Translations under genes and position numbers: made by a program
In this document: one piece after another, positions 18,034 to 26,632 of the stretch
How the letters are laid out: every line of letters starts with the position of its first letter
Position numbering within the stretch: position 1 is the first letter of the stretch
Notes under the pieces: generated by a model
Seen by the model: only the letters and a program-made list of their open reading frames with translations
Database searches by the model: none
Told to the model about the DNA's origin: nothing
From: Rhodanobacter sp. Root480
GTDB lineage: Bacteria > Pseudomonadota > Gammaproteobacteria > Xanthomonadales > Rhodanobacteraceae
Length of the DNA stretch: 35,447 bases
Direction: 5' to 3'
Assembly: GCF_001426645.1 (NCBI RefSeq)
Contig: NZ_LMEX01000003.1
Location: forward strand, 1 to 35,447

Positions 18034-19911
18034 TCAGGCCGCGTCGCGACGTTTCAGATGCACCAGCAGCAACGAAATGGCGGCGGGAGTCACGCCGCTG
18101 ACGCGGGCCGCCTGGCCGACGGTGGTGGGCAGCGTGCGCTTCAGCTTCAGCAGCACTTCGGCGGACAGCCCGCGTACCTTGTCATAGTCGAAGCTGGCGG
18201 GAATGGCGGTGTGCTCGTGGCGCCGCTGGCGCTCGATCTCCTCGCGCTGGCGCTCGAGGTAGCCGGCGTACTTGATCTGCACCTCGACCTGCGCGGCCAC
18301 GTCGTCGCGCGCCACGGCAGGGCCGAATTCGGTGATGGCGGTGAGCTGGGCGTAGTCGATTTCCGGCCGGCGCAGCAGATCCGCGGCGCTGGTTTCGCGG
18401 CTCACCGCAATACCAAGCTCGCGTTCGACGGCCGCCCCGAGTCCATTGTTGGGGCCGGCCCACAAACCGCCCAGCCGCTGCATTTCGCGCTCGACGGCCT
18501 CGCGTTTGGCGCGCAGTGCGTCGAAGCGCGCCTGCGGCACCACGCCCAGCGCATGGCCGGTTTCGGTGAGGCGCAGGTCGGCGTTGTCCTCGCGCAGGTG
18601 CAGCCGGTATTCCGCGCGCGAGGTGAACATGCGGTACGGCTCGATGGTGCCGTTGCTGGTGAGGTCGTCGATCAGTACGCCGATGTAGGCCTCGTCGCGG
18701 CGCGGATACCACGGCGCCTTGCCTTGCACGGCCAGCGCGGCGTTCATGCCGGCGATCAAGCCTTGCGCGGCCGCTTCCTCATAGCCGGTGGTGCCGTTGA
18801 TCTGGCCGGCGAAATACAGGCCGGGGATGGCCTTGGTCTCCAGCCACGGGTTGAGTCCGCGCGGGTCGAAATAGTCGTATTCGATGGCGTAGCCCGGGCG
18901 GGTGATGTGCGCGTTCTCGAAGCCCTTGATCGAGCGCACCAGCGCCAGCTGCACGTCGAACGGCAGCGAGGTGGAGATGCCGTTGGGGTAGATCTCGAAG
19001 GTGTCCAGCCCTTCGGGCTCGATGAAGATCTGGTGCGAGGACTTCTCCGCGAAGCGCACCACCTTGTCCTCGATCGACGGGCAATAGCGCGGGCCGATGC
19101 CCTCGATCTGGCCGGTGTACAGCGGTGAGCGGTCCAGCGCGCCGCGGATCAGTTCGTGGGTGTGCTCGGACGTGTGGGTGATCCAGCAGCTGACCTGGCG
19201 CGGGTGTTCGTCGCGGGTGCCGAGGTAGGAAAATACAGGTGCCGGAGAGTCGCCGGGCTGTTCCTGCAGCGTGCTGAAATCGATGCTGCGCTGGTCGATG
19301 CGCGGCGGCGTGCCGGTCTTCAGGCGGTCCGTGGCGATCGGCAACTCGCGCAGTTTCGCGGCCAATGCGCTGGAAGGTGGATCGCCAGCGCGGCCGCCGG
19401 CGTATTGCGCCTGGCCAATGTGGATCTTGCCGGCGAGGAAGGTGCCGGCGGTAAGCACCACCGCGCGCGCGCCAAACGACAAGCCCATCTGCGTGACCAC
19501 GCCGCAGACGCGGCCGTTCTCGATGATGAGGTCGTCCACCGCCTGCTGGAACAGCTCCAGGTTGGGCTGGGTTTCCACCATGTGGCGGATCGCCGCCTTG
19601 TACAGCCCACGATCGGCCTGGCAGCGGGTGGCGCGCACGGCCGGGCCTTTCGACGCGTTCAAGGTGCGCCACTGGATGCCGGCGCGGTCGGCGGCGTGCG
19701 CCATCGCGCCGCCCAGCGCGTCGACCTCCTTCACCAGGTGGCCCTTGCCGATCCCGCCGATGGCAGGGTTGCAGCTCATCTGCCCGATCGTCTCGATGTT
19801 GTGGCTGAGCAACAGCGTGCGCGCGCCGGTGCGCGCGGCGGCAAGCGCTGCTTCGGTGCCGGCATGGCCGCCGCCGATCACGATGACGTCGTAGTGGGTG
19901 GGATGACGCAT
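18034..19911 (-). CDS. mnmG: tRNA uridine-5-carboxymethylaminomethyl modification enzyme MnmG (GidA)
   Basis: MnmG is the FAD- and NADH-using partner of MnmE; together they add the (carboxymethyl)aminomethyl group to U34 of several tRNAs. The 625-residue protein is full length. The FAD-binding motif [12 protein letters not shown] lies at residues 12-22. The hallmarks [44 protein letters not shown] and [22 protein letters not shown] are all present. The C-terminal helical domain ends with [19 protein letters not shown] chose the ATG at 19911, since the upstream in-frame extension of 38 codons is not conserved in this family. The gene is followed by the RDD and tex genes. Confidence 0.98.
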   Translation of the reverse strand: MRHPTHYDVIVIGGGHAGTEAALAAARTGARTLLLSHNIETIGQMSCNPAIGGIGKGHLVKEVDALGGAMAHAADRAGIQWRTLNASKGPAVRATRCQADRGLYKAAIRHMVETQPNLELFQQAVDDLIIENGRVCGVVTQMGLSFGARAVVLTAGTFLAGKIHIGQAQYAGGRAGDPPSSALAAKLRELPIATDRLKTGTPPRIDQRSIDFSTLQEQPGDSPAPVFSYLGTRDEHPRQVSCWITHTSEHTHELIRGALDRSPLYTGQIEGIGPRYCPSIEDKVVRFAEKSSHQIFIEPEGLDTFEIYPNGISTSLPFDVQLALVRSIKGFENAHITRPGYAIEYDYFDPRGLNPWLETKAIPGLYFAGQINGTTGYEEAAAQGLIAGMNAALAVQGKAPWYPRRDEAYIGVLIDDLTSNGTIEPYRMFTSRAEYRLHLREDNADLRLTETGHALGVVPQARFDALRAKREAVEREMQRLGGLWAGPNNGLGAAVERELGIAVSRETSAADLLRRPEIDYAQLTAITEFGPAVARDDVAAQVEVQIKYAGYLERQREEIERQRRHEHTAIPASFDYDKVRGLSAEVLLKLKRTLPTTVGQAARVSGVTPAAISLLLVHLKRRDAA

Positions 19912-20103
19912 GAAACTGCCCTGGTCGTGCAAAAGGTGACGAAATACGCGCAATGGTACTGCCATCAACCCGTTGCGGCAGGATTTGGCTGTGCTGGCAC
20001 GCATCCTGCTTTTCCCGGGCTGCACTTTCCCGGGCAGACGCTGCGCCCGGCGCGCCGAGATCGAACGACAGGGGTTTGATCGCGTACCGGGAAAGGAAGC
20101 CTA

Positions 20104-20127
20104 GACGGCACCCTTTGGGGTGCCGTC
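20104..20127. other. Strong hairpin in the mnmG upstream region
   Basis: GACGGCACCC (20104-20113) pairs perfectly with GGGTGCCGTC (20118-20127) across a 4-nt loop. There is no long T-run on either side, so it is not a typical intrinsic terminator. It adjoins the tandem repeat array. Confidence 0.6.
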
Positions 20128-20140
20128 GCCTTTTGCGGCG

Positions 20141-20257
20141 CCGGAAAAACCAGACCCGCGACAAGCGCGGGTTGAGGAGCTGGAAAAGCCAGACCCCGCG
20201 CAAGCGCGGGTTGCGGAGCCGGAAAAGCCAGACCCCGCGCAAGCGCGGGGTCTGGGG
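20141..20257. repeat. Three tandem copies of a 39-bp palindrome-containing repeat
   Basis: Copies lie at 20141-20179, 20180-20218 and 20219-20257. Each begins C(C/T)GGAAAA and contains an inverted CCCGCGCAAGCGCGGG-type core. The third copy extends into a 28-bp palindrome (20228-20255) with 13-bp perfect arms and a 2-nt centre. The 39-bp length is a multiple of three, so the array reads as 13-residue repeats in open frames, but it sits between genes. Confidence 0.9.
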
Positions 20258-20511
20258 GCTGCTTAGATCTGGCGTCCGGCGGTCTCAGGAACAGGGGGAA
20301 TCCAGGATGACCGTGTTGCCGGACGCCAGAAGCCGTGAAAACTGGCGCGTTCAAGGCCAAGCGGCGGTCTTGAAGCTTCAGTCGATATTTACTCCGCGCG
20401 CGTGAACACGCAGTGACTGGCGCGGGAGTTTGTGTCCAATCGCGGCAACAGCTGACACTCCACGGCAGCCGAGGCCTACATTTCCACTCGTGAGCGTATC
20501 TCCCCCTCTTT

Positions 20512-20528
20512 TTGGCATGCCAGTTGCA
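20512..20528 (+). promoter_or_regulatory. Predicted sigma-54 (RpoN) promoter of the small acidic protein gene
   Basis: TTGGCATGCCAGTTGCA matches the sigma-54 consensus YTGGCACGNNNNTTGCW at all fixed positions except one (T for C after TGGCA). The invariant GG (20514-20515) and GC (20526-20527) are separated by exactly 10 bases. The start of transcription would be near 20539, 23 bases before the ATG at 20562. Activity would need an enhancer-binding activator. Confidence 0.7.
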
Positions 20529-20561
20529 GCAGGCACGGCAACCCAGGGAGGACGTTTGACC

Positions 20562-20741
20562 ATGAACTTCGATTTTGAACCGGTGTATGCCCATCACGAT
20601 CTGTTGATCGAAATGGGCCGGGTGGAACTGGCCATGGAAAATATCGAGGAGCGCGCGGGCGAGGAAAGCTCCAGCCTGCTGCCACGACTGGTTTCGCGCA
20701 TGAACAACCTGCGCGAGGCGCTGGACCATCTGCCCGCCTGA
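20562..20741 (+). CDS. 59-residue acidic protein of unknown function
   Basis: This short gene has a clear GGGAGGA ribosome binding site (20546-20552) 9 nt before its ATG, and a sigma-54-type promoter directly upstream. The product starts MNFDFEPVYAHHDLLIEMG and ends REALDHLPA. It is acidic, rich in Glu, Leu and Met, without a signal peptide or membrane segment, and looks mostly helical; residues 11-55 could form an amphipathic or coiled helix. I do not recognise a family. A longer in-frame extension back to 20430 runs through the promoter and is not credible. The stop lies 19 bp from the convergent pepN stop. Coding status is supported by signal placement rather than homology. Confidence 0.72.
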   Translation: MNFDFEPVYAHHDLLIEMGRVELAMENIEERAGEESSSLLPRLVSRMNNLREALDHLPA

Positions 20742-20760
20742 TCCAGCCCCTTGCGACGGA

Positions 20761-23412
20761 CTACTGCTTCCGTACGTTGGCCACGATTTCGCGCAGGTTG
20801 CGTGACAACCCCTCGCGATTGGCCAGGTCCTCGATGACCCTGCGGGCCGCTTCACGACGGCCCGGCTCCAGCCGTTGCCAGCCGTTGAAAGCGGTAGCCA
20901 GCCGCGCGGCTACCTGAGGGTTGAGCGCATCTAGCTGCACCAGTCGCTCGGCCAGGAAGCGGTAACCCGCGCCATCCGCACGGTGGAAACCGCTGGGGTT
21001 GGCGCGCACGAATGCACCCAGCAGCGACTGCACGCGGTTGGGATTCTTCAGGGTGAACGAGGCGTCACGCTCCAGCGTCAACACGCGATCCAGCGCCGTC
21101 TCGCCCGGCACCTGTGCCTGCGCCATGAACCATTTGTCCAATGCCAGCGCGTTGTCGGCATAGCGCTGGCGATAGTGCGCCAGCGCCGCCGGTGCCTGCG
21201 CGGCGTCGCTGCGCAACAAGGCCATCAACGCGCCAAGCCGATCAGTCATGCCAGGTGCGCTGGCGTATTGGGTAGCGGCAAGTGGCTGCGCCACGCCGGG
21301 GTCGATCAGGCACAGCAGTTCCAGCACGCGCTGTTTCAGCCGGCGTCGGGCCTGACTGGCGGCATCGAGGGAAAGGCTGGCTTCGCCGGCCAGCGCCAGA
21401 TAACGCTGATGCAGCGCCTCGGCGCCGATGCGCTCCGCCAGCTGCCGCTGCAGTTGCTGGCGCAAGGCGTGGATGCGGGCCGGGTCGACGCTGGCCTCCC
21501 GCTCGGCCCACTCCACTTCGCTCGGTGGCGTCAGCAGGTTGGCCAGCAGGGCGGGCTCGACATCGTTGTGGGCGAACAAGACAGACAACGCGTCGAGCCA
21601 CGCCTCCAGTGCGTGGCTGGCGCCGCCATCGCGCAGCTCGACATAGGCCAGCGTGGCCAGTTGCTGGCTGGCCTCCCAACGGTTGAAGCCGTCAGGGTCG
21701 TGGCGCAGTAGCAGCGCCAGTTCGGTGGCGTCGTAGTCGTACTCCAGGATCACCGGCGCGGAAAAGCCGCGCAGCAGCGACGGTACCGGCGCCGTCGGTA
21801 CGTCCCGGAAGATGAAGGTCTGCTCGTCCGCCTCCAACACAACCACGCAATCGGTTTGCGGTTTGGCCGTCTGGCCGTCCAGATGCAAGTCCATCATCCG
21901 CCCGCCGCCGTCGAACAGCGCCAGCTTCACCGGAATAGGCAGGGCCTGTTTTTGTGGCTGGCCTGACGTGGCTGGCGTGTGCTGGCGCAAGGTCAGCGCA
22001 TAGCTGCGGCGGGCTTCGTCGTACTCGCCGCGCGCATGCAGGCGGGGCGTGCCGGCCTGGCCGTACCACGCCAGGTAGGGGCCGAGGTCGGTGTGGTTGG
22101 CTTCGCCCAGCGCACCGAGGAAATCCTCCAGCGTGGCGGCGCGGCCATCGTTGCGCGCGAAGTACAGGTCCATGCCGCGTCGGAAACCCTCGGGACCCAG
22201 GCGGCCGGCCAGCATGCGCACCAGTTCGGCGCCTTTCTCGTACACCGTGGCGGTGTAGAAATTGTTGATCTCGCTGTACTGCGCCGGGCGCACGGGATGG
22301 GCCAGCGGGCCGGCGTCCTCGGGGAACTGGGCGCGGCGCAGCAGCGATACGTCCTCGATGCGCTTCAGCGACGTGGAGTTCATGTCGGCCGAGAAGCTCT
22401 GCTCGCGGAACACCGTCAGCCCTTCCTTCAGCGATAGCTGGAACCAGTCGCGACAGGTCACCCGATTGCCGCTCCAGTTGTGGAAATACTCGTGTGCGAT
22501 CACCGATTCCACATGGCGGTATTCGTCGTCCGTGCTGGAGTCGGGGTCGGCCAGCAGGTACTTCGCGTTGAAGATATTGAGGCCCTTGTTCTCCATCGCG
22601 CCCATGTTGAAATCGTGGGTGGCAACCACGTGGAAAACATCCAGGTCGTAGTTGCGGCCGTAGGTCTGCTCGTCCCAGCGCATCGAGCGCTCCAGCGCAT
22701 CCATCGCGTAATCGCAGCGATCGATGACGTCGGCTTCCGACCAGATTTTCAGCGTGACCGCGCGGCCCTCGGCGGTGACGTAGTCGCGTTCGATCGGCTG
22801 CAGGCGGCCGGCCACCACGGCGAACAGGTAGCTGGGTTTCGGGTGCGGATCGACGAAACGCGCCCAGTGCCGGCCATCGTCCAATACGCCGGCGCCATCG
22901 GGATTGCCGCCGGCCAGCAACACCGGGAAGCGGTCGCGATCGGCGCGCAGGGTGACCGTGTAGCGTGCCTGCACGTCCGGCCGATCGGGGAAGAACGTGA
23001 TGTGCCGGAAACCTTCGGCCTCGCATTGGGTCAGCAGGAAACCCGCCTCGGTCGACCCGGAAAGATAGAGCCCCTCCAGCGCGGTATTGGCCGCGGGGCG
23101 CAGGCGTACGCGGGTTTCCAGCACGCTGCCATCGCGTGCGCCGTCCACCTCCAGCACGTTGCTGGCGTAGCGGAAGGCGTCGGGTGAAAGCGTGGTGCCG
23201 TCGAGCGTGATCGACAGCAACTCCAGGTTTTCGCCATCCAGACGCAGCGGTTGCGTCTGTGCGGGGTCGCGACGCAAGTGCAATCGCGCGGTGACTTCGG
23301 TGGTGTCGATGGCCAGGTCGAAGTCCAGTTCGACCGTTTCGACGCGCCACGCCGGCGCGCGGTAAGCGTCCAGGCGGGTGGGGGCGGCAAGTTGTTCAGG
23401 GCGGGCATTCAT
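20761..23412 (-). CDS. pepN: Aminopeptidase N (M1 family zinc metallopeptidase)
   Basis: PepN is a cytoplasmic aminopeptidase that removes N-terminal residues from peptides in protein turnover. The 883-residue protein has the M1 hallmarks: the exopeptidase motif GAMEN (271-275), and the zinc site HEYFH (His307, Glu308, His311) with the third ligand Glu330 in LKEGLTVFREQ. The N-terminal beta domain starts near YRAPAWRVETVELDFDL. The C-terminal superhelical domain carries the ALDKWFMAQAQ and NPNRVQSLLGAF motifs of the gammaproteobacterial PepN subfamily. Length agrees with E. coli PepN (870). The ATG at 23412 has a weak ribosome binding site. It is divergent from the epimerase-like gene across 66 bp. 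Confidence 0.97.
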   Translation of the reverse strand: MNARPEQLAAPTRLDAYRAPAWRVETVELDFDLAIDTTEVTARLHLRRDPAQTQPLRLDGENLELLSITLDGTTLSPDAFRYASNVLEVDGARDGSVLETRVRLRPAANTALEGLYLSGSTEAGFLLTQCEAEGFRHITFFPDRPDVQARYTVTLRADRDRFPVLLAGGNPDGAGVLDDGRHWARFVDPHPKPSYLFAVVAGRLQPIERDYVTAEGRAVTLKIWSEADVIDRCDYAMDALERSMRWDEQTYGRNYDLDVFHVVATHDFNMGAMENKGLNIFNAKYLLADPDSSTDDEYRHVESVIAHEYFHNWSGNRVTCRDWFQLSLKEGLTVFREQSFSADMNSTSLKRIEDVSLLRRAQFPEDAGPLAHPVRPAQYSEINNFYTATVYEKGAELVRMLAGRLGPEGFRRGMDLYFARNDGRAATLEDFLGALGEANHTDLGPYLAWYGQAGTPRLHARGEYDEARRSYALTLRQHTPATSGQPQKQALPIPVKLALFDGGGRMMDLHLDGQTAKPQTDCVVVLEADEQTFIFRDVPTAPVPSLLRGFSAPVILEYDYDATELALLLRHDPDGFNRWEASQQLATLAYVELRDGGASHALEAWLDALSVLFAHNDVEPALLANLLTPPSEVEWAEREASVDPARIHALRQQLQRQLAERIGAEALHQRYLALAGEASLSLDAASQARRRLKQRVLELLCLIDPGVAQPLAATQYASAPGMTDRLGALMALLRSDAAQAPAALAHYRQRYADNALALDKWFMAQAQVPGETALDRVLTLERDASFTLKNPNRVQSLLGAFVRANPSGFHRADGAGYRFLAERLVQLDALNPQVAARLATAFNGWQRLEPGRREAARRVIEDLANREGLSRNLREIVANVRKQ

Positions 23413-23478
23413 GCGGAAAACAGATGGGTGTGAGAGGCGATCAGGCTAACATGGGCCTTTTCGCGACAGGAGCATCCG

Positions 23479-24492
23479 ATGACGCGCTATACCGTCGAAG
23501 AGGTCTTGTGGGACGAGCAAACCGTCCTGGTGCTGACCGACCAAGCGCAGCAACGGCACGTGCAGATTGCCCGCCACGGCGCGGCTTTGCTCACCTTCAA
23601 GATCATGGTCAGCGGCGTACTGCATGATCTCGCCGACGGCTATCGCGATGCCGCCGAGATCGTCAGCCGGCCGAGCTCGCGCTTCGCCATCATGGTGCCG
23701 TTCGGTGGCCGCATTGCCGCCGCGCGCTATGAATTCGATGGCCAGGCGCAGGATCTGCAGCCGGGTGTGGTGGGCGATCAGCGCGCCAGCCGTCACGGCT
23801 TCGTGCGTGGCGTGGATTTCGACATCGTGGCGCTGTCGGCCGACGAGCAGCGCGCGCAACTGACCCTGGCGACGTCGTCGATCCGGCCGCAACCGGGCTA
23901 CCCGCATGCGATCGATCTCGACATCACCTATACGCTGGACGCGCAGGGGCTCACGCTGGAGGCGGCCATGCGCAACGTGGGCAACAGCGTCGCGCCGTGC
24001 TTTTTCGGCTGGCATCCGTACTTCCGCCTGCCGGCCGGCGAGGTGGACGACTGGCAGCTGCAGATACCCGCGCAAACGCTGATCCACACCGACGCCAACC
24101 TCATCGCGTTGCCCGGCGCGCCCGCGTACGTGGCGCTGGATGATGCGCCCGCGCTGGATTTCCGCGTGTCGCGGCGCATCGACGACGCCATCATCGACCA
24201 GGGCTACACCGACCTGGAGCCGGAAACGGACGGGCGCATCCGCACCTATCTGCGCGACCCGGCCAGCGGCGTGGGCATTGCGGTGTGGCAGGAGCGCGGC
24301 ATGATGCACGCCTTCACCGCCGACACGGTGACGCGCGACGTGCGCGGCGCGGTGGCGCTGGAGCCGATGGAATGCATGGCCAACGCGTTCAACCGGCCCG
24401 AGTGTGCCGACACGATCCGGTTGATGCCGGGCGCCGAGCGTCGCTTCCGCTGCGGCGTGGAAATCGACATGGACGCCGTGGCCTCGGCATGA
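23479..24492 (+). CDS. Aldose 1-epimerase family protein
   Basis: This is a 337-residue member of the galactose-mutarotase-like superfamily, which interconverts alpha and beta anomers of sugars. Family landmarks are GGRIAAARYEFDG, RHGFVRG (a His that would bind or protonate the sugar), CFFGWHPYFRLP with the second His, and ALEPMECMANAFN with the candidate catalytic Glu. Sugar specificity (galactose, glucose or a hexose phosphate) cannot be read from sequence. AGGAG precedes the ATG by 6 nt. Its stop overlaps the start of the dehydratase gene (ATGA), so the two are translated as one unit. Confidence 0.88.
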   Translation: MTRYTVEEVLWDEQTVLVLTDQAQQRHVQIARHGAALLTFKIMVSGVLHDLADGYRDAAEIVSRPSSRFAIMVPFGGRIAAARYEFDGQAQDLQPGVVGDQRASRHGFVRGVDFDIVALSADEQRAQLTLATSSIRPQPGYPHAIDLDITYTLDAQGLTLEAAMRNVGNSVAPCFFGWHPYFRLPAGEVDDWQLQIPAQTLIHTDANLIALPGAPAYVALDDAPALDFRVSRRIDDAIIDQGYTDLEPETDGRIRTYLRDPASGVGIAVWQERGMMHAFTADTVTRDVRGAVALEPMECMANAFNRPECADTIRLMPGAERRFRCGVEIDMDAVASA

Positions 24493-25442
24493 ATCGCGAC
24501 GCACTCCCCACCCTCGACGATATCCGTGCCGCCGCTGCGCGCATCGCGCCGTATGCGCAGCTCACACCGGTGCTGCGCAGCGACGCGCTGGACACGTTGG
24601 CCGGCGCGCGGCTGCATTTCAAGTGCGAAAACCTGCAGCGCAGCGGCGCTTTCAAGTTTCGCGGCGCCTGCAACGCGGTGTGGGCGCTGGACGATGATCA
24701 GGCCGCGCGCGGCGTGATCACGCATTCGTCCGGCAACCACGGCAACGCGCTGGCGCTGGCCGCGGCCACGCGCGGCATCGCGGCGCACGTGGTGATTCCC
24801 GAGGGCGCGGTGCGCGCCAAGGTCGAGGCGATCGAACGCGCCGGCGCGACCGTGCATCGCTGCGCCCCCACGCAGGCCGCACGCGAAGCGACGGCCGCCG
24901 AACTGCAGCGCCAGACCGGCGCCGTCTTCGTGCACCCCTACGCCGATACCCGGGTGATGGCGGGGCAGGGCACGCTGGCGCTGGAGCTGTTGCAGCAGGT
25001 GCCGGACATCGACACCTTGATGACGCCGGTGGGCGGTGGCGGGCTGGCCACCGGCGTGGCGATTGCTGCGCATGCGCTGGATCCAACGCTGGCGCTGTTC
25101 GGCGCCGAACCGGCCGGCGCCGATGACGCGGCGCGATCGCTGGCGCAGGGTTCGCGGGTCACCACCGTCGTCCCCGACACGCTTTGCGATGGCCTGCGTG
25201 CGCTGGTGGGCGAGCACAACCTGGAGGCGCTGCGCGCGCACCATGTCGAGGTCATCACCGTGACCGACGACGAAACCGTGGCCGCGATGCAGCTGTTGTG
25301 GCGCGAGCTGAAAGTGCTGGTCGAAGTGTCCAGCGCCACGGTGCTGGCGGCGATCCTCAAGCAGCCGCCGCGGTTCGCTGGCCGCCGCGTGGGTGTGGTG
25401 CTTACCGGTGGCAACGTTGACCTTGGTGCGTTGCCCTGGTGA
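24489..25442 (+). CDS. PLP-dependent threonine/serine dehydratase or racemase family protein
   Basis: This is a 317-residue fold-type II PLP enzyme. The PLP lysine is Lys56 in SGAFKFRGA, the substrate/PLP loop is SSGNHGNAL (80-88), and the phosphate-binding GGGG loop is at 182-185. A C-terminal LTGGNVDL motif binds the pyridine ring. It has no ACT regulatory domain, so it is the short form shared by catabolic threonine dehydratase, serine racemase and 3-hydroxyaspartate ammonia-lyase. The exact reaction is open. The start overlaps the epimerase stop by 4 bp. A REP-like palindrome follows the stop at once. Confidence 0.88.
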   Translation: MNRDALPTLDDIRAAAARIAPYAQLTPVLRSDALDTLAGARLHFKCENLQRSGAFKFRGACNAVWALDDDQAARGVITHSSGNHGNALALAAATRGIAAHVVIPEGAVRAKVEAIERAGATVHRCAPTQAAREATAAELQRQTGAVFVHPYADTRVMAGQGTLALELLQQVPDIDTLMTPVGGGGLATGVAIAAHALDPTLALFGAEPAGADDAARSLAQGSRVTTVVPDTLCDGLRALVGEHNLEALRAHHVEVITVTDDETVAAMQLLWRELKVLVEVSSATVLAAILKQPPRFAGRRVGVVLTGGNVDLGALPW

Positions 25443-25448
25443 ATGCGC

Positions 25449-25541
25449 TGTGGGAGCGACTTCAGTCGCGATGCCCTTTCTTTGGAGCTCCAGAACAAGA
25501 GCATCGCGGCTGAAGCCGCTCCCACAAAAGCCGCTCCCACA
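25449..25541. repeat. REP-like extragenic palindrome with an extra half-site
   Basis: The left arm TGTGGGAGCGACTTCAGTCG... (25449-25474) is nearly the reverse complement of the right arm (25501-25526), which reads GCATCGCGGCTGAAGCCGCT and then CCCACA. A third partial arm, AAGCCGCTCCCACAG, follows at 25528-25541. The GTGGGAGCGGCTTCAGCCGCGATGC core is the well-known type of palindromic repeat scattered between genes in Pseudomonas and Xanthomonadaceae. It lies between two convergent genes and could shape their mRNA ends. Confidence 0.88.
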
Positions 25542-25547
25542 GTAGTG

Positions 25548-26438
25548 TCAGCGGATAGCCCGCCGTGCGCCGACACCGCTGATCGCCAGCAATCCCAGCA
25601 GCACCAGCACGATGCCGACCCACTCCATCAACGACGGGCGTTCGTGCAGGATCAGCCACGCCAGCACCACGCTGACGATCGGCACGCCCAGGCTGGAGAC
25701 GCTGGCCACGGTGGTCGGCAGGCGCTGCAGCACGATCGACCACAGCCACCACGCCAGGCTGGACGCCAACAGCACGCTGTAGGCCAGGCCGGCGATGAAG
25801 GCGCCACTCCACTCGATGTCGCGCTCCGGCGTCACCAGTGCCAACACGCCCAGCGCCATGCCGCCCAAGAGCATCTGCCATGCCGTGAGGTTCAGCACCG
25901 ACGGCGCGTGGCGCTGGAACATGCGCTTGCTGAGCACCGTGCCGGCCGCCCAGGCCGCGCCGCCGGCGATCGCCAGCGTGGTGCTCAGTGCGCTGCCCAG
26001 CTCGTGCCAGGGTTCGATGATGCAGACCAGGCCGATCGCGGCCAGCGCCACGCCAACCCAGTGGCGCGCGGTGGGGCGGTCGCCCAGCACCAGCCATGCC
26101 AGGAACACCGCCCAGAACGGCATCGTGTAGGCCAGCAACGCCACATGGCCGGCGCCGCCGTCCATCAGCGCCCACTGTTCCAGCCCCTGGAACGCGGCGG
26201 TCTGGCACAGGCCGATCGCCAGCGTGAGCAGCAACGGCGGCGGCCGCAGCGATTGGCGCGACAGCAGCAGTGCCACAAACAGCACGCCGGCACCGAGCAG
26301 GTAGCGCAAAGCGGCGAAGTGGAACGGCCCGGCATACGCCAGCACCTGTTTCATCACCACCCAGCTGTAGGCCCAGATCAGGATGGTGCCGATCAACGCG
26401 AACAGCGCGCCGCGTTGCGGAGAGGGGGAAATGGTCAT
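25548..26438 (-). CDS. DMT-superfamily (EamA) transporter
   Basis: This 296-residue inner membrane protein has about ten hydrophobic helices arranged as two EamA repeats. The first includes IGTILIWAYSWVVMK and HFAALRYLLGAG. The second includes LTAWQMLLGGMALG and ending VGIVLVLLGLLAISG. This is the layout of the drug/metabolite transporter superfamily, usually exporters of amino acids or other metabolites; the substrate is unknown. I chose the ATG at 26438 because the 44-codon upstream extension is Arg/His-rich and not membrane-like. It is divergent from pyrC across 194 bp. Confidence 0.9.
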   Translation of the reverse strand: MTISPSPQRGALFALIGTILIWAYSWVVMKQVLAYAGPFHFAALRYLLGAGVLFVALLLSRQSLRPPPLLLTLAIGLCQTAAFQGLEQWALMDGGAGHVALLAYTMPFWAVFLAWLVLGDRPTARHWVGVALAAIGLVCIIEPWHELGSALSTTLAIAGGAAWAAGTVLSKRMFQRHAPSVLNLTAWQMLLGGMALGVLALVTPERDIEWSGAFIAGLAYSVLLASSLAWWLWSIVLQRLPTTVASVSSLGVPIVSVVLAWLILHERPSLMEWVGIVLVLLGLLAISGVGARRAIR

Positions 26439-26632
26439 GATGGGGCGATACGGAAGGTGGCGCAGTGTAGCGTGCCGCAGCGAAGTGGCGTGTCCGTGGC
26501 AATCATGGGCGCGCGGCGTTTCGGTGGCGCGACGCAGCGGCTTTGCGCCCCGCCGCGATACCATGGGCAAATCGCGAGACCGCCTGTTGCGCGGCGGTCG
26601 CCACCCCTTAACCTGTTTCGAGTCTGCATGCC

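Larger units (their letters stand above)
19912..20561. other. Repeat-rich 650-base intergenic region
   Basis: This region separates mnmG (minus) from the small protein gene (plus). I support no gene in it. It holds a 10-bp stem hairpin (20104-20113 with 20118-20127), three 39-bp tandem repeats (20141-20257) and a 13-bp inverted repeat (20268-20280 with 20318-20330). It also holds a GTGTC-N17-GACAC inverted repeat (20432-20458) and a sigma-54-type promoter (20512-20528). Open frames reading through the tandem repeat on both strands give 13-residue repetitive peptides and look spurious. Confidence 0.8.

Noticed and set aside
18779..20242. A minus-strand frame of 487 codons starting in the tandem repeat, with 13-residue repeats (NPRLRGVWLF type).
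   Set aside because: The repeat peptide is produced by the 39-bp noncoding array, and the remainder is a shadow frame of mnmG.
20141..20257. Possible small CRISPR-like array.
   Set aside because: The copies are directly adjacent with no unique spacers, so this is a tandem repeat and not a CRISPR.
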